Positions 10,960 through 23,379 of a stretch of DNA of 64,000 bases are shown here, in pieces. Both the position numbers and the translations under genes were made by a program. Position 1 is the stretch's first letter, and each line of letters opens with the position of its first letter. Under the pieces are notes generated by a model. The model was not told the DNA's origin. It ran no database searches and worked only from the letters and a program-made list of their open reading frames with translations. Source of the DNA: Jacaranda mimosifolia (taxonomy: Eukaryota > Streptophyta > Magnoliopsida > Lamiales > Bignoniaceae); the NCBI GenBank assembly GCA_018894105.1, contig CM032133.1, forward strand, positions 15,204,501 through 15,268,500, given 5' to 3'.

Positions 10960-12334
10960 GTGAGTTTCTTTTTTCTTCGTCTACTTTTTTCTAGTATAAT
11001 AGCCATTTGATTCCAGATATTGTACGTTGATTCTTTTTTCTATGAATATAGTTGTTTCTAGTCATAGTGAAAGGCCTCCTTAGCACTTCCTTTAATTTCT
11101 TAATTACCTCTTTAGAGAACACATTTATGGTGCCATTATTGTATTTTTATTTTATCACTATTGGACTGGTTTTCTTTTTTGTGTTCTTTTTATTGTATTG
11201 ACATATTTAGTGGTAGATGTTTGATGTTCATAAGAACTTTTATGCCGTTCCTGTAGCTAAACATAGGCCATTGGCCCTTGACCTTTAATTAAAGAATTAG
11301 AGCTCCTAATGTTCTTTTCTTCGGCAAAAGAATGAATTTTCACAGTAGCCTTTTGAGCTGAAACTATCTAAAGAGCTTAAGACTTTGAGAGGCTACAAAA
11401 CTTGGACTATTTTTCAATCTCTGGTGATAAGAGCTTAAGACTTTGAGAGGCTCAAATGAGTCACTTACAGTTATCTATTGTTTGATCATCCCTTCATATA
11501 AATTTTTGTTTATTGATTATAATAAGATTTGACTCTCTTTACAATTGCACATATATATGTAATAATTGATGCAGTAAAATTGTAAGCAATAAGGCAAACT
11601 AGGTTGTGAAATCAACACAAGTAAGTGGTGCTAGTATAATGAGATTTATAGGCTTCAATTACACCACAATAAGTGCTGTGGGAAAAGTTTTGCACCTGCT
11701 CTGGGGTATCCCCTCTTGTTTGTTTTAGTACTTACTCCTTTTATAATTTAAAGTGTAAAGATGTCAATAAACTAGTCAAGTCTTTAAGGCAGATGGAACT
11801 TTGATTGATTAGTGAGATACCAATAAACAATCAAATTTGGACAAGCATGGCTGGAGGTAATTTTGCCTCCTTGACTTCTTACATAGTGATGGTAGGGATT
11901 CATTAGATAGCATTATCATTGTGATTATTATTGATGTTTGACTTTAGTAGAGCTTGATTTATAACGATTGCTGTTAATAATTCATTAGATAACCTTATAA
12001 TTACAAATGTCCATTTTATCCCTCAATTTGTGCATTATTAATCAATACAAATAAAGTTAATGATTTCAATACAGCTGTTGGTGTTGATTTTATCCATGTC
12101 TCTGTACTTTTTATATCAGGTATAAAAATTGTGTGTAAATCTAAAAGCTCATATTTACTATTTGCTAGATCAAGTGCAGGATATGCATCTTGTTGGGACC
12201 TAAGGCATATTGCTATGTCTGTTTTCCCTCTTCATTTGGGCTTTATCAAGTTATGATGAGTTACATTATTTAGCTTTTGTACCTTAAAAATAACTTGTAG
12301 CCAATCGATATAATATACGCAAATTGTTGCTATT
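10960..12334. other. Unassigned DNA between CHX fragment and copia element A
   Basis: No gene or known repeat could be recognised. A 24-bp direct repeat (AGAGCTTAAGACTTTGAGAG plus flanking bases) occurs at 11371-11394 and 11429-11452. With 46580-46990 this stretch makes up the non-copia part of whatever split the minisatellite. CTATT at 12330-12334 may be the left target duplication of A. Confidence 0.5.
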
Positions 12335-13403
12335 TGTTGAAATAGTGCCCCACAAGCCAATTAGATTAACGTGTAAAATTACTCCTTTTGTGATATAATC
12401 TTGATTGAATGATATTACTATTAAATAGTTGTCTTTATCTTATGCTTTATATACTTCACTTGCATTTAGCTGAAGCCCTTAAATCATATTAGACTATGGG
12501 ACTTGGTCATGCATATGATGGTGATCATGAAACAAGTCTCTATGGCCATGATTTTAAAGTATTCCAAGTTATAGAATCTTATGAGACTGGGCATCTAAGA
12601 TTCAGATAGACTTGCACTAATGATGTATATTCCAAAGGGTTGGATATTGCTCCATTTTATGGGCAATCTACGTGAGACATGATACATGTTAGTGGGTGCT
12701 TATTAGAGAACAAGTTCACTGAAGACCCGCCTAGAGAATCCACTAGATGGCCATAGTGGCACGTCGGTAGTTGCAAGTTTTCAAGCTTATGATAGTGCAT
12801 ATAATTAGTCCTTAGACCTGAGGGTCTATAGTAACCTTGTGTTTAGGTCCTTATGCTTTGACTTTTTCCTAACCACGTAGCAGGTCATACGGGGTTGAGA
12901 TCAGGCATGAGCCACTTATGCATGGAGGTTTGTGAGATCCAAGATGTGATCCATCTCCTCATTGTTGTGAAGAACAAGTGCATCTGCTATGTATTTTATA
13001 ATGATCAATTCTAATAAATCCTTGCGCAAGGTAGAGACATAGTTGTTGAAGCTATTAGGGAACCGGTAAATATCTTGCCCTAGGCCTCTTTCGGCAGATA
13101 AGAGACGAAAAGACCTTATTTTCATGGTAAGCATAAGCTATAATAGCTCATCAAGATATAATTCATTCATCTAATTAGTTGGGCCCTATGGGCTTGTTGC
13201 TAGACATCGACTATAGAGATTGGGTACCCTTCAATTAATAGAGATTAACTGAAAGAGTTATTAGTTTAAAGGAGTTTAAACTAATGCGAAGCCTAAGGAA
13301 ACTCTTATTTGATAGGAAGAATTTTTTAAGGAGTTAGAAAATTCAAGGCTAGGCATTTTTGGAGTGAGAAACGGTTGGCTTATTTAATTGATCATTTTGG
13401 CTT

Positions 13404-13565
13404 GATTAATTTAAGTGTTAAATTAATCAAAATAATTTAAGGAGTTAAATTAGGCTAATTAAATTAAAGAGTTAATCTAATTGGTGCCATATGACAATTT
13501 ATTAGTCAAGTTAACTTAAGGAGTTAAGTTTAATTAATTAAATTAAAGAGTTAATTTAATTAAAT
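13404..13565 (+). repeat. U3 hairpin array in the 5' LTR of A
   Basis: Successive inverted repeats have arms that differ between units but pair within each unit: GATTAATTTAA around GTG (13404-13428), then AATTTAA around GGAG, TAATTAAATTAA around AGAG with small mismatches, AACTTAA around GGAG, and a final AATTAAATTAA pair around AGAG. The same series occurs in all family LTRs here, about 200-360 bp before the TATA box. Confidence 0.7.
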
Positions 13566-13764
13566 TGACAATTTAAGTTTTCGAGGGAAATCAAATGGAA
13601 GAGTTCATTTGAATTTAAGTTAAGTAGCATTTCATTTCATGAGATGAAATGCAAATGTTAATTAAATGCAAATGCACATTAAATGCAATTGCATGCACAA
13701 ATTGGCAAGTTGGCCAACATGTATGGAGGGTGTGATGGAAGCAACCAAGAGCTTTCATCCCCTC

Positions 13765-13788
13765 TATAAATAGGCCATGTGGCCGGCC
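13765..13788 (+). promoter_or_regulatory. TATA box and GGCCGGCC palindrome in LTR of A
   Basis: TATAAATA at 13765-13772 is followed by the palindrome GGCCGGCC at 13781-13788. In the D 3' LTR the palindrome is at 31877-31884 just after TATATAGATATA, and in C it is at 40524-40531 (- strand sense). The spacing places the palindrome near the expected transcript start. Confidence 0.65.
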
Positions 13789-14372
13789 ACTTGGAGTAGT
13801 TGGCTATCCTCACATTTTTCCTCCAAAAGTGCAATATAATTCATATATTGAATAATCACACAAAATCCTCTCCCCATTCTCTACTTCAAAATCGCCACTC
13901 CCATCACCTTCTTCCTCTCTTGTTCTAGCAATAGTGAGGTCGATTGAGAGCTTGTCTAAGGTGTGTAGACTTGATCATTAGAGGTCCAACATTTGGGGGA
14001 CTAAGAATTATTGGTGGATCATCACTTGGACCATTTTTGGTAGCATCGTTGGTGATGTATTGGAGTTGGATTCCAATAATTTTTGGTTAGATTTTCAATC
14101 ATTTGATGGTGTTGAGATCTGCCACTTTTGCTGATTTTTGGAGCATTGGAATGGGAGTTTTAGATCCAATTGTTGGGGCTTGTAGATCTTCCAATAGAAG
14201 AGTTTTTGGAGTGATCTCATCAAATCCTTTGTTTCTAATTGCAAAGGTAGATTTTTTGCCTTCAAGTTCTCATTTAGAGCATGATTATGATCCTTGGGAT
14301 GAGGTAATTTGTTTTGTTTTTGCCTAATATTGGTTTTTATATTTGGATCTTAATCTATCTTTATCTTTCAAG

Positions 14373-14385
14373 TGATATCAAAGCT
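14373..14385 (+). other. Primer binding site of element A
   Basis: TGATATCAAAGCT is a mutated form of TGGTATCAGAGC, complementary to the 3' end of initiator methionine tRNA, the usual Ty1/copia primer. It lies two bases after the LTR end, as in D (24402). Confidence 0.75.
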
Positions 14386-16319
14386 ATTTTCATGCATAAA
14401 TTTGGATTTTAGTGAATTGATTCATGTGATGAATTGATTCAAAATCACCTAACATTTGATTCAATTGATGAATTTGAGTGTTTGGATGATTTTGTATGTG
14501 GTTCTGTGTGTTGAAATGGAATATGATATGTGTCTAAGTGTTATTTCATATGTTGGCATGATATTGATTCAAGTCTTATGATGTTAAATGTTGATTTAGT
14601 ATTGGATGATGTTTTATGTTGATATAGCATGTTAATAATAGCTTTAAAGTGTTTTGGCTATTTTTGGATCCAACTAGATTGGATTTACTTGGAGATTTTG
14701 AAGATTGTTGATTCTTACTTAGACTTGATTTTTGAAGCATGTTTGAGCACTTGAATTTCCAATTGTAGAGGTGCTTATAATCTCAAATTTTGTCTCAAGT
14801 TGTGTGAATTTAAGTTATGGAAGAGTCCATAAGTTTTGAAGGTCGAAAGGAGCACAAAGTAGGTCTTGGAATTGTCCTAGGCGGCTATTGGTAAGGCTGC
14901 CGCCCAGCTGCCAGCACTTGGTTGAGCAGTGGGTGTGTTGTGCATGCGCCTACCCCATGGCTGCGCGGGTTGGCCGAGCTGCCTTGGGATGGTCTAGGGG
15001 CTTGTTTTGTGTAATTTTGTACTTTTAACTTCTTTAATGCATGCAATTTTGATGCACAATAGTTGTGCAAGTGATTCAAAATAATGTTGGACATATTTGC
15101 TTGTTTTTAAAGTCAAGTTCAAGTTAATCTTCAATTTGATGCAAAAATGAGATGTATAAAGAGTTATGCTTATTTTTTCCTATTAATTAATCGTTTATGA
15201 GATAAACCTTAGTTGGTGGAATTGAATGTCAATTCTTGTTTATTGTTCATTTAATTATTGAACAGATGATGAATCAATAAGCTTTTAATTTGGTTTTATT
15301 TGTTTGAAAGTTGTTTGAAAAAGGTTGTATTAAATAGGGGCTTGCATGCATTTTGATTTTCTGCCTCATAAATGTTATGAGAGTAGAACTCTAGGTGTGA
15401 GGATTTCTTTTTCTCTTATAAATGTTTCAAGGAGACAAAGAAGGTCAAGAGGATCAAGGAGGTTTGAAGACCCATGAATGTATGAAATACATTTATGTAA
15501 TAGATAGGATTTAATCAACCCGCTTAAAATCAACTAAGTAATGTACAACTTGGTTAAGGCTCATGGTCAACCCACCATAGGAGCATGCTAGGTGTATTCA
15601 CTTATTTATGCTTTTCTTTATCCTATTGATGTATGAGATGTATGGTTAGGATATGGAGAACCTAAATAAAAGATGATAATATTGATGAGATCTTTCAAAG
15701 CAAGAAAAACCCTCAACTTAGAGGAGTCTAAGTTTTTCAAAATATTAAGTCAAAATGGATACAAATTAAAAAGAGTTTTAAAATTAATCCAAACCTTCTA
15801 CCAATGGGAGGTGACATGAGATGCTACCCTAATTTAGTGTTGGCTCACGAGTTGTGGGATAATTTATTAGTGGAAAGCTATGTTCACTTCTCAGCATCTG
15901 ATGGACTTTGATTTGAAACTCACTTTGACATTGTCTCACGAGTCGTGGAATGTCATTGTAGAGTTTATAATTAAAGAATGATTGGTAAGTACAACTTAAC
16001 ACCTAGTAGTGTAGATGTCGCACAAGTCATGTGTCTATATGAAAAGTGGGGCAAAATAAATCAAGGGTTGTGTAAAGATCCAATTAGCAAAAGTTGCTTA
16101 CCTTAAGATTATTTGTGGATGTCTCATGAGTAGTGGGTCCACAAATGATGCCTTTTGGACCTTGATTCTCACTAGAAAATGTGATTTCTCGAATTCCTTT
16201 AGGGGGTAAGGAATTTGATAAAATAGTAGAAGAAAAATATGCTTGAAAGTCCATAAACATATTTTCTAATATCAAATTCAATCTCTTTTTCACCTTTGTA
16301 GATTTGTGAAATCTCAAAT
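14386..16319 (+). other. Untranslated leader of element A with GC-rich island
   Basis: About 1.9 kb between primer site and gag has no conserved ORF. A GC-rich island at about 14870-14995 stands out from AT-rich surroundings and carries self-complementary words such as GGCTGCCGCC and CAGCTGCCAGC. Islands at the same distance from the primer site exist in D (24920-25020) and C (39300-39410). Confidence 0.65.
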
Positions 16320-17178
16320 ATGGCCAAGAATCCACTTAGCCTCATATTGGAATCTAATAAACTAATCGGGCCAAACTACTATATTGGCTTCGAAATCTCA
16401 AATTATTTTTGACTCTGAGAGACGGACCCATGTCTTAACTCAAAGTTCGCCTGACACCATAAGCGAGGTAGCCGATCAAGAGACACGTAAAATATTCACT
16501 AAATGGGTTGAGGATGACCTCCAAACCCGTTGCCTCATGTTGGCCTCCATTTCAATGAGCTTCAAAAATCTCATGAGCATATGAAGATGCTTTTGAGATA
16601 CATCTACACTTACAAGAGTTGTATGGTCTACAAACAAAACATGAAGGTACATGTACTATAAGGAGCACTTTTGGACTAGGATGACGAATAGATCAAGTGT
16701 CCATGATCATGGGCTTAAGATGATTGGGCTTATTGATAAGCTCGCTACGTTAGAAGTAGTCATGGACAATGACCTTTATGTAGATTTGATCCTACAACCC
16801 TTGCCTAGCTCTTTTGAGCAATTGGGGATGAACTTTAATATGTCTAAATAAGAAATCATGATTAATGAATTGGTCAACATGTTGGTGATGACTGAGTCGA
16901 CTATGAAAATGGACAAACCGTTAATGCTTACTTCTTCCTCCAAATCTAAAGGCCCAAGGAGAAAGAAGAAAAGAGGTAGGAAAAAGAAAGAGAAAGAGAA
17001 AGAGAAAGATGCCACTTGTTTCTTTTCTGGTGAGACAGGCCATTGGAAGCAAAATTGCGAAGAATATCTTGCAACCCTTGGAAAGGGTATTATTTTTATT
17101 AAAGTGCACTTAACGACCAATTCTTCCTCATGTGTATTTGATACCACATATAGTTCTCACCTTTGTAATTTGTTCTAG
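16320..17178 (+). pseudogene. gag of element A (Ty1/copia, broken)
   Basis: Capsid and nucleocapsid gene. It starts MAKNPLSLILESNKLIGPN, the same N-terminus as gag in C and D, then shifts frame at about 16380. Further pieces are at 16384-16584 (SPDTISEVAD, DDLQTRCLMLAS), 16651-16851 (SSVHDHGLKMIGLI, LATLEVVMDNDLYVDLILQ) and 16858-17178. The last contains a Lys/Arg/Glu-rich stretch encoded by a nearly pure purine tract (16954-17010) and a CCHC zinc knuckle at 17017-17058 whose second cysteine is serine (CFFS...GHWKQNC). It runs on into the protease region. Confidence 0.8.
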
Positions 17179-18893
17179 GGGATGGAAAGAAAAATGAGTC
17201 TAAATGATGAGGATTTGATCCTACGCCTTGGTAATGGAGCAAAAGTTACAGCCAAAGTTGAAGGCGTTATGAAGTTAGAATTAGGGAACTCCTTGATGTA
17301 TTAGATCCTTGTTACTTTGTACCAAATCTTGTGAAGAATATTATTTCAATTCCCATTTTAGATAGTGAAAGATTTGATTTTTCAATACCAATTGGAAAAT
17401 TGAAAGTAATAAAGAATGGTTTTTTTAGTTGCAATGGGTACATTAAGTAATGGATTATACATTTTAGATTCTTAACTATCAATTACGCACATTCAATAAT
17501 GTAATAAAAGAAAATTTGATAACCAAGAAAGTTCCACCTTGTGGCATGCAAGACTTGGACATATTTCCAAAAATAAGATAACCAAGATAGAAGCCCTTAA
17601 AGTATTAAATGTTAGTGGCATAGAGGATCTTCCTACTTGTAATCTTGTTTAAAAGAAAAAATGACCAAGGCTCCTTTTGTAAGACAAACAGAGTGAACCA
17701 CAAGTCTTTTTGATCCATACAGATGTTTGTGGACCACTAAGAGTTAGTGCTAGAGGAGGCTATTCTTACTTCATTACCTTCATCGATGATCATACTTGGT
17801 TCAGACATGTGCATCTTATGAAGTACAAGTCTAAAGTTTTTGAAAAGTTCATAAAGTTTAGGAATGAAGTAGAAAAGCAACAAAGACGTAGTATTAAAGC
17901 TCTTCGATCGAATTGATGAGGGGAATACTTAAGTACCAATTTCTTGAATTATTTAAAATAGAATGGAATTCTCTCACAATGGACTCCACTCAGCATACCC
18001 CAACATAATGGAGTAGCCGAGAGGAGAAATTGTATGTTGTTGGACATGATACGTTCCATGATGAGCTTCACCAATGTGCCCATATCCTTTTGGGGATACA
18101 TCCTTGAAATGGCGGTGAAGCTACTAAATATAGTATCCTTAAAGTCAGTGCCAAAGATATCACATGAGATGTGGTACGGCAAAGCACCCTCTTTCTATTA
18201 TTTAAGAGTTCGAGGATCTCCCACATAGGTCAAGAGACTAGTGGGAGACAAGTTGGATGTGAGATCCATTTTGTGCAAGTTTGTTGCATACCTAAAAGAG
18301 CTTTGGGTTATTATTTCTATGATCCCTCAGAACAAAATGTGTTTGTTTGGAAAAGAAATTTTTATTGGATAGAAAAGATGTTATCATTGAACTTGATGAA
18401 ATTTAAGATGATCATATCATCCCTCAAGTGGTAGAAACAATAGAGCATCCCGAGCCTAACACAACCTCTAAGAAGATTAGGCTGAATCAAGAAACAACCC
18501 CAAAGGTTTCGATTCCTTCATGAAATGGGGTAAACAGATAGTGATCTAAAAACCTATAATGAAGCTATATTGGACATAGATTCGGGACATGGCTTGAGGT
18601 CATGAAATTCGAAATGGACTCTATGTACTCCAACAAAGTATGGGCTTTAGTAGATCCACTAGAGGGTATAGTACCCGTTGGTTGCAAATGGATCTACAAG
18701 TGAAAGTTATGAGTCGATGGACAGATGATGACCTTTGAGGCCAGACAAGTGGCAAAATGTTATATTTATAGACCCGATATTGATTTTGAGGAAACCTTTT
18801 CACCAGTCACTATGCCTAAGTCCAATAGGATTATGCTTGCCATAGCCCTTACTACAGCTATGAATATGGCAAATGGATGTAAAGACCACTTCT
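17125..18893 (+). pseudogene. pol of element A, first part: protease, integrase, start of RT
   Basis: Protease: VFDTTYSSHLCN at about 17137, where the catalytic Asp-Thr-Gly reads Asp-Thr-Thr, followed by LRLGNGAKV. Integrase: WHARLGHISKNKI at about 17540 keeps the zinc-binding histidines, but the Cys pair region is frameshifted; DVCGPLRVSARGGYSYFITF (17720-17780) and the later NGVAERRN (18010-18030) hold the D,D,E core. A frame change near 18230 precedes the RT start (EMDSMYSNKVWALVDP, about 18612). RT breaks at DVKTT, where solo LTR B is inserted. Confidence 0.8.
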
Positions 18894-20082
18894 TGTTATA
18901 ATAGTACCTGGCAAGCCAATTAGATTGGCCTTGTAAAAGCTATTTCCTTGTAAAAAAATCTTGATTGAATGATATTCTTTATATGGCCATCTTCATCTTA
19001 TACTCTTTATTACTTCACTTGCATTTGGATAAAGCCCCTAGATCACTTGTGACTACGGGACTTGGTCAGTTCACTAGGTGGTAGTCATGGAATATGTCTT
19101 ACACATTCATGATCTTAAATCTTCCAAGTCATAGGATCTCATGAGATGGGGAATCTAAGATCCGGATAGACTTGTACTAACGATACATAAATCCAAGAGT
19201 TGGATATTGCTCCATTCCATGAGCAATTTGTATGAGATACATGTGCATGTTAGAGAACAAGATACTAAAGACCCTCAAAAGAATCTACTGGATAGCCGTA
19301 GTGGCAAGTCGGTAGTGTTTAATTCTCCTGCTTACACTAGTACATATTATTAGTCCTCTAACCTAAGAATCCATGGTAACCTTGTGTCCGGTCCTCATGC
19401 TTTAACTTTTCCTTGACCACTTAGCGGGTCTTTCAGGTTGAGGTTGGGTATGAGCTACTTGGCATGGAGGTTTGTTAGATCTAAGATGGAATCCGACTCT
19501 CGCTTTTGTGAAGGGCAAGTGCATTTCCCATGTATTCTATAATGACCGATTCTAAGAAATCCTTGCGCAAGGTGGTGTGACAATTTGGAAAATAAGTTTT
19601 TCAAAGGTGAGGTCACATAAGGGAATCGAACATTAAGAATAGAAACATAGTATTGAGGCTATTAGGGAGCCGGCAAATATCTTGTCCTAGGCCTCTTTGG
19701 GGGACATAGGTGACGGAAGGACCGTATTTGCATGGTACGGTAGAGTTATGATAGTTCTCCAGAATATTCATTTCGACTAATTAGTTGAGCTCCATGGGCT
19801 TGAGGTTGGACATTGACCATGGAGATTGGGTACTCTTCAATTAATGAGATTAATTGAATTGAGTTGATTAGTTTAAAATGAGTTTTAAACTAAAATGAAT
19901 ATAAGATATTCAAAAGTCACAAAGAGTTGTGAGCCTATGTCCAATGAATGGTAAAACCTATTGGGTCACACACAAAAGCCAAATAACTTCCAAAATTGGT
20001 AGAGCAATTTTCTAATTGTTAGAAAATTCACCCCTTTGGTGAACAATTTTCAAGTATCCAATTTAACAGTTAATTTTGGTTT

Positions 20083-20293
20083 GATTAATTTAAGGGTTAA
20101 ATTAATCAACTAATTTAAAGAGTTAAATTAGACCAATAATCAAAGAGTTAATTATTTGGTACCATGTGACCATCAATTGGACAAGTTGAATTAAAGAGTT
20201 AAGTTGACTAATTTAAGCTTAAGAGTTAAGCTTGTTTGATTTAAGAGTTAAATCAAAGGTTAATTAATTAAATTAAAGTATTTAATTTAATTA
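20083..20293 (+). repeat. U3 hairpin array in solo LTR B (clearest copy)
   Basis: Perfect inverted repeats follow one another: GATTAATTTAA around GGG (20083-20107), CTAATTTAA around AGAG (20110-20131), AAGCTTAA around GAG (20215-20233), TTGATTTAA around GAG (20236-20256) and TAATTAAATTAAA around GTA (20265-20293). Two weaker ones lie between 20134 and 20205. Arms differ in sequence between units while pairing within each. Confidence 0.8.
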
Positions 20294-20575
20294 TGGGAAG
20301 AATTTGAAGGGAAAATTTAAATGAAATGTTCATTTAAATTAGCATCTTAATTAATTTGGAATAAGATTCCAAATGAAATTGAAATGTACTTGAAATTCAA
20401 GTAAGACTTGAATTTGAATTTTGCCAATTTGGCATGCCACTTGGGTAGTCACCTTAAGGAATGTGTGATGCCAACTAGCATCACACCTTCCACCCTCTAT
20501 ATATAGATATAGAGTGCAAGAGAAAATTGAATACACATTGCTGAAAGTGTGAAAATTAGATTTTTGCATTCTTTC

Positions 20576-20580
<5 letters not shown>

Positions 20581-20615
<35 letters not shown>
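20581..20615 (+). repeat. (TC)n microsatellite in LTR B
   Basis: About 17 uninterrupted TC units lie in the R/U5 part of LTR B. Sister LTRs have only a short CTCTCTTTCCCTCC here (for example 23840-23853), so the repeat expanded in B. It creates an artificial Arg-Glu repeat ORF on the - strand. Confidence 0.9.
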
Positions 20616-20618
<3 letters not shown>

Positions 20619-21151
20619 CATTGCATCATATGTTGAAGCTTTGCATTCATTCTTCTTCCCAACCTAAATATTGGCCTCATGTACCTCATTTTGTCCTCTC
20701 TAACTCCAGCTTCTAGTAAGGGGAAATTGGATGATTGTTTGGTGTGTGGATCATATTAATAGAGGCAAGGCACTTGACTTGCTCGATTTTAGAGATCCAC
20801 CTACAACAGCTTTCGGTTGGCAAATTTTTATGGAATGATCCAGAAGGTTTTTTGCTCCAATTTTTTTATAGTAGCTTCCCCTGTGTGTGAAGGTGTTCCA
20901 GATTTAATTTGGTGATTTTTGGAGTAGTATATCCAGCGCAAAGGTTGCTGAGATTCTGTTGTGCTGATTCCAAACAGTTTTTAGATCTGAGAAATATAGT
21001 TGATCTTTTCCTTGTTTTGAGCTACAAGAGGTAATTCTTCATCCTAATTCAGATCTATAGCATGAATAGATTCTTGGACACTTGAGTAGCTTAGTTATTT
21101 TCAAGCTTATGAAGTTTTGATTTATGGATACTAACACTACTCTTGCCTTTT

Positions 21152-21612
21152 CTCAATGGAAACATTGAAGAAGAAATCTATATAGAGCAACCACAAGGTT
21201 TTACATCCAAAAGGAGTAAGCAAAAGGTTTGCAAACTCCAAAGGTATATCTATGGACTAAAGCAAACATCTCGAGATTTGAACATACGCTTTGATAAGAC
21301 AGTCAAATTATTTGGCTTTGTCAAAAATGTGTATGAGCTTTGTGTGTACAAAAAGGCTAGTGAGAGTTCGATACAGTTTATTGTACTTCATGTCGGTGAC
21401 ATTCTTCTCATTGGAAATGAGAAAAAAGGTTAGAGTGCATTAAAACATGGTTATCTTTGCAATTCTTGATGAACGATTTGGGAGAAGCATCATACGTATT
21501 AGGAATATGGATTTATAGGTATAGATCAAAGAGGATGTTGGGGTTCTCCCAAGCTGGGTACATTGACAACATACTAAAGAGGTTTAGTATGGAAGAATCC
21601 AAGAGAGGATTC
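21152..21612 (+). pseudogene. pol of element A, second part: rest of RT
   Basis: Resumes at FLNGNIEEEIYIEQPQGF after solo LTR B, then VCKLQRYIYGLKQTSRD. The RT active site, normally YVDD, reads HVGD (about 21390), so one catalytic aspartate is gone. A frameshift follows. The gene is cut again at GATTC (21608-21612), the target duplication of element C; it resumes at 43636. Confidence 0.8.
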
Positions 21613-22172
21613 TTAAGGTAGGAGCAGGCTAAGGATCCATAATATAAAACTGTAAAAAGGCTAAATAAAACTTGCCTACTCCTCTCCAAGGATCTAATCA
21701 TGCATTTAATAAGGATTTAGATTCAGAAAAATTACCTTGAAAGATAAATCCAACGGTAGAAAGAAAATAACTCCAATGAACTCTTCAAAGGAGCAATCGT
21801 GCTCAATAGAAACTTACCAATAGTTGATTATCTTCCTCGACTCCAAAATTACTCAAAATTCATAGAGAGCACCTCAACATACCAAGAAAGTTGATGTAAA
21901 AATTTTGTTCCAATTAGATCATCTAAAGTCCTTCAAATCAGCCTCCAAAGTCACTGGACAACAATGGATCACCAAGAGCACAAGCCCTAATTGGCCTCAA
22001 ATCTGCTAGATAATGAGAGGTTGAAGGTGAAGGAGGGGGACAATTATGGGAGAATTGGATAGGAATAGAGTTTGAAGAGTATAAAACTTCAACTCATGAA
22101 AAATCACACTTTTGGAGAGAAAGAGGGAATCTAGCTATCTTGCCATTATATGGCCAGCTACCTCCATATATA
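21613..22172 (-). repeat. 3' LTR of C, U5-side piece left of D
   Basis: It continues the 3' LTR of C from 32487 after removal of D. It aligns along its length with 39935-40544 in the 5' LTR, except for a gap of about 50 bp near 21987 where the other copy has extra sequence. It ends at the TATA box of the LTR, where D is inserted. Confidence 0.85.
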
Positions 22173-23379
22173 TGTTGGAATAGTGCCCCACAGCCAATGA
22201 GATTGGCATGTAAACTATTTCACTTATGATACAATTTTGATTGATTAATATTCATTATAAATGATCATCTTCGTCTTATGATTATATTACTTCACTAGCA
22301 TTTGATTGAAGCTCTTAGATCACATATGACTATAGGACTTGGTCACTTTCATTGGGTGGTGATCATGAAACAAGTTTTATACGGTCGTGATCTTAATTCT
22401 TCCAAGTTGTGGAATCTTATGAGACATGGCATCTATGATCCGGATAGAATTGCACTAACAATGAATAAATCCAAGAGTTGGATATTGCTCCGTTTCATAA
22501 GCAATTCATGTGAGACATGGGTGCATGTTAGAGAATGCTTATTAGAGAACAAGTTTACTGAAGGCTCACCCGGAGAATCCACCAGATAGCCATAGTGGTA
22601 AGTTGGTAGTGGCAAGTTCTCCAGCTTGTACTAGTGCATATAATTAGTCCTTTAACATGAGGATCCATGGTAAGCTTGTGTTTAGCTCCTCATGCTTTGA
22701 GTTTTCCTTGACCACTTAGAGGGTCTTTCAAGTTGCGGTTAGGTATGAGCTACTTAGACATGGAGGTTTGTGAGATCTAAGATGGGATCCGACTCCTTGT
22801 CATTGTCAAGGGCTAGTGCATTTTCTATGTATTCTATAATGATCGATATTAAGAAATCCTTGCGCAAGGTAGTATGTCAATTTGGAAAGGATTTTTCAAA
22901 ATTTGAGGTAATAAGGGGAATCAAACATTGGAATAGAGGCATAGTATCGAGGCTATTGGGGAGCAGACAAATATTTTGCCCTAGGCATCTTTCGAGAGAT
23001 AAGAGATGGAAGGACCGTATTTGCATGGTAAGCATAGAGCTAGAATGGTTCTCCAAAAGCATTCATTTCGGCCAACTAGTTGGGCTCTAGGGGCTTGAGG
23101 TTGGACATCGACTATGGAGATTGTGTACTCTTCAATTAATGAGATTAATTGAATTAAGTCATTAGTTTAAAGGAGTTTAGACTAATATGAATATTTGATA
23201 TTCAATAAATCATAAGAGTTATGAGCCCATGTCCAATGAATGGTCGAATCTAATAGGTCACCCACAAAAGTTAATTGGAAATCCTACTTGATGAAGGAAA
23301 TTTTCTAAGAGTTAGAAATTCTACATTGATCGATTTTTGAGGTAGATGGTTGACATAATTTTTGGTTATGTTGTCTTGA

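Larger units (their letters stand above)
12335..14370 (+). repeat. 5' LTR of element A
   Basis: It starts TGTTGAAATAGTGCCCCAC, the family's LTR start, and ends CTTTCA two bases before the primer site. It includes a U3 hairpin array (13404-13565), a TATA box (13765-13772), a GGCCGGCC box (13781-13788) and a U5 rich in short pyrimidine tracts. At about 2036 bp it is long for Ty1/copia. Short ORFs inside it are chance. Confidence 0.85.
18894..21146 (+). mobile_element. Element B: solo copia LTR inside the RT of A
   Basis: A single 2.25-kb LTR of the A/C/D family (start TGTTATAATAG) lies between the codons for KTT and FLNG of the RT of A. The flanking 5-mers CTTCT (18889-18893) and CTTTT (21147-21151) differ at one base and fit a target duplication, and removing B restores the T-T-F-L-N-G reading. 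No internal region is present, so it is a solo LTR left by LTR-LTR recombination. Its last bases (TTGC) have drifted from the usual TTCA. Confidence 0.85.

Noticed and set aside
11050..11072. TTTCTAGTCATAGTG resembling the right end of a CACTA transposon
   Set aside because: No matching left end, no paired inverted repeat and no 3-bp duplication could be found.
20351..20689. 112-codon - strand ORF with an Arg-Glu repeat
   Set aside because: It is the translation of the (TC)n microsatellite within solo LTR B and has no conservation in sister LTRs.
22168..22172. D and E as evidence for a site-specific integrase
   Set aside because: Truncation of E, host LTR duplication and shared variants fit conversion between the LTRs of C better than two targeted insertions; the ATATA duplication also lies in a TA run and is weakly informative by itself.
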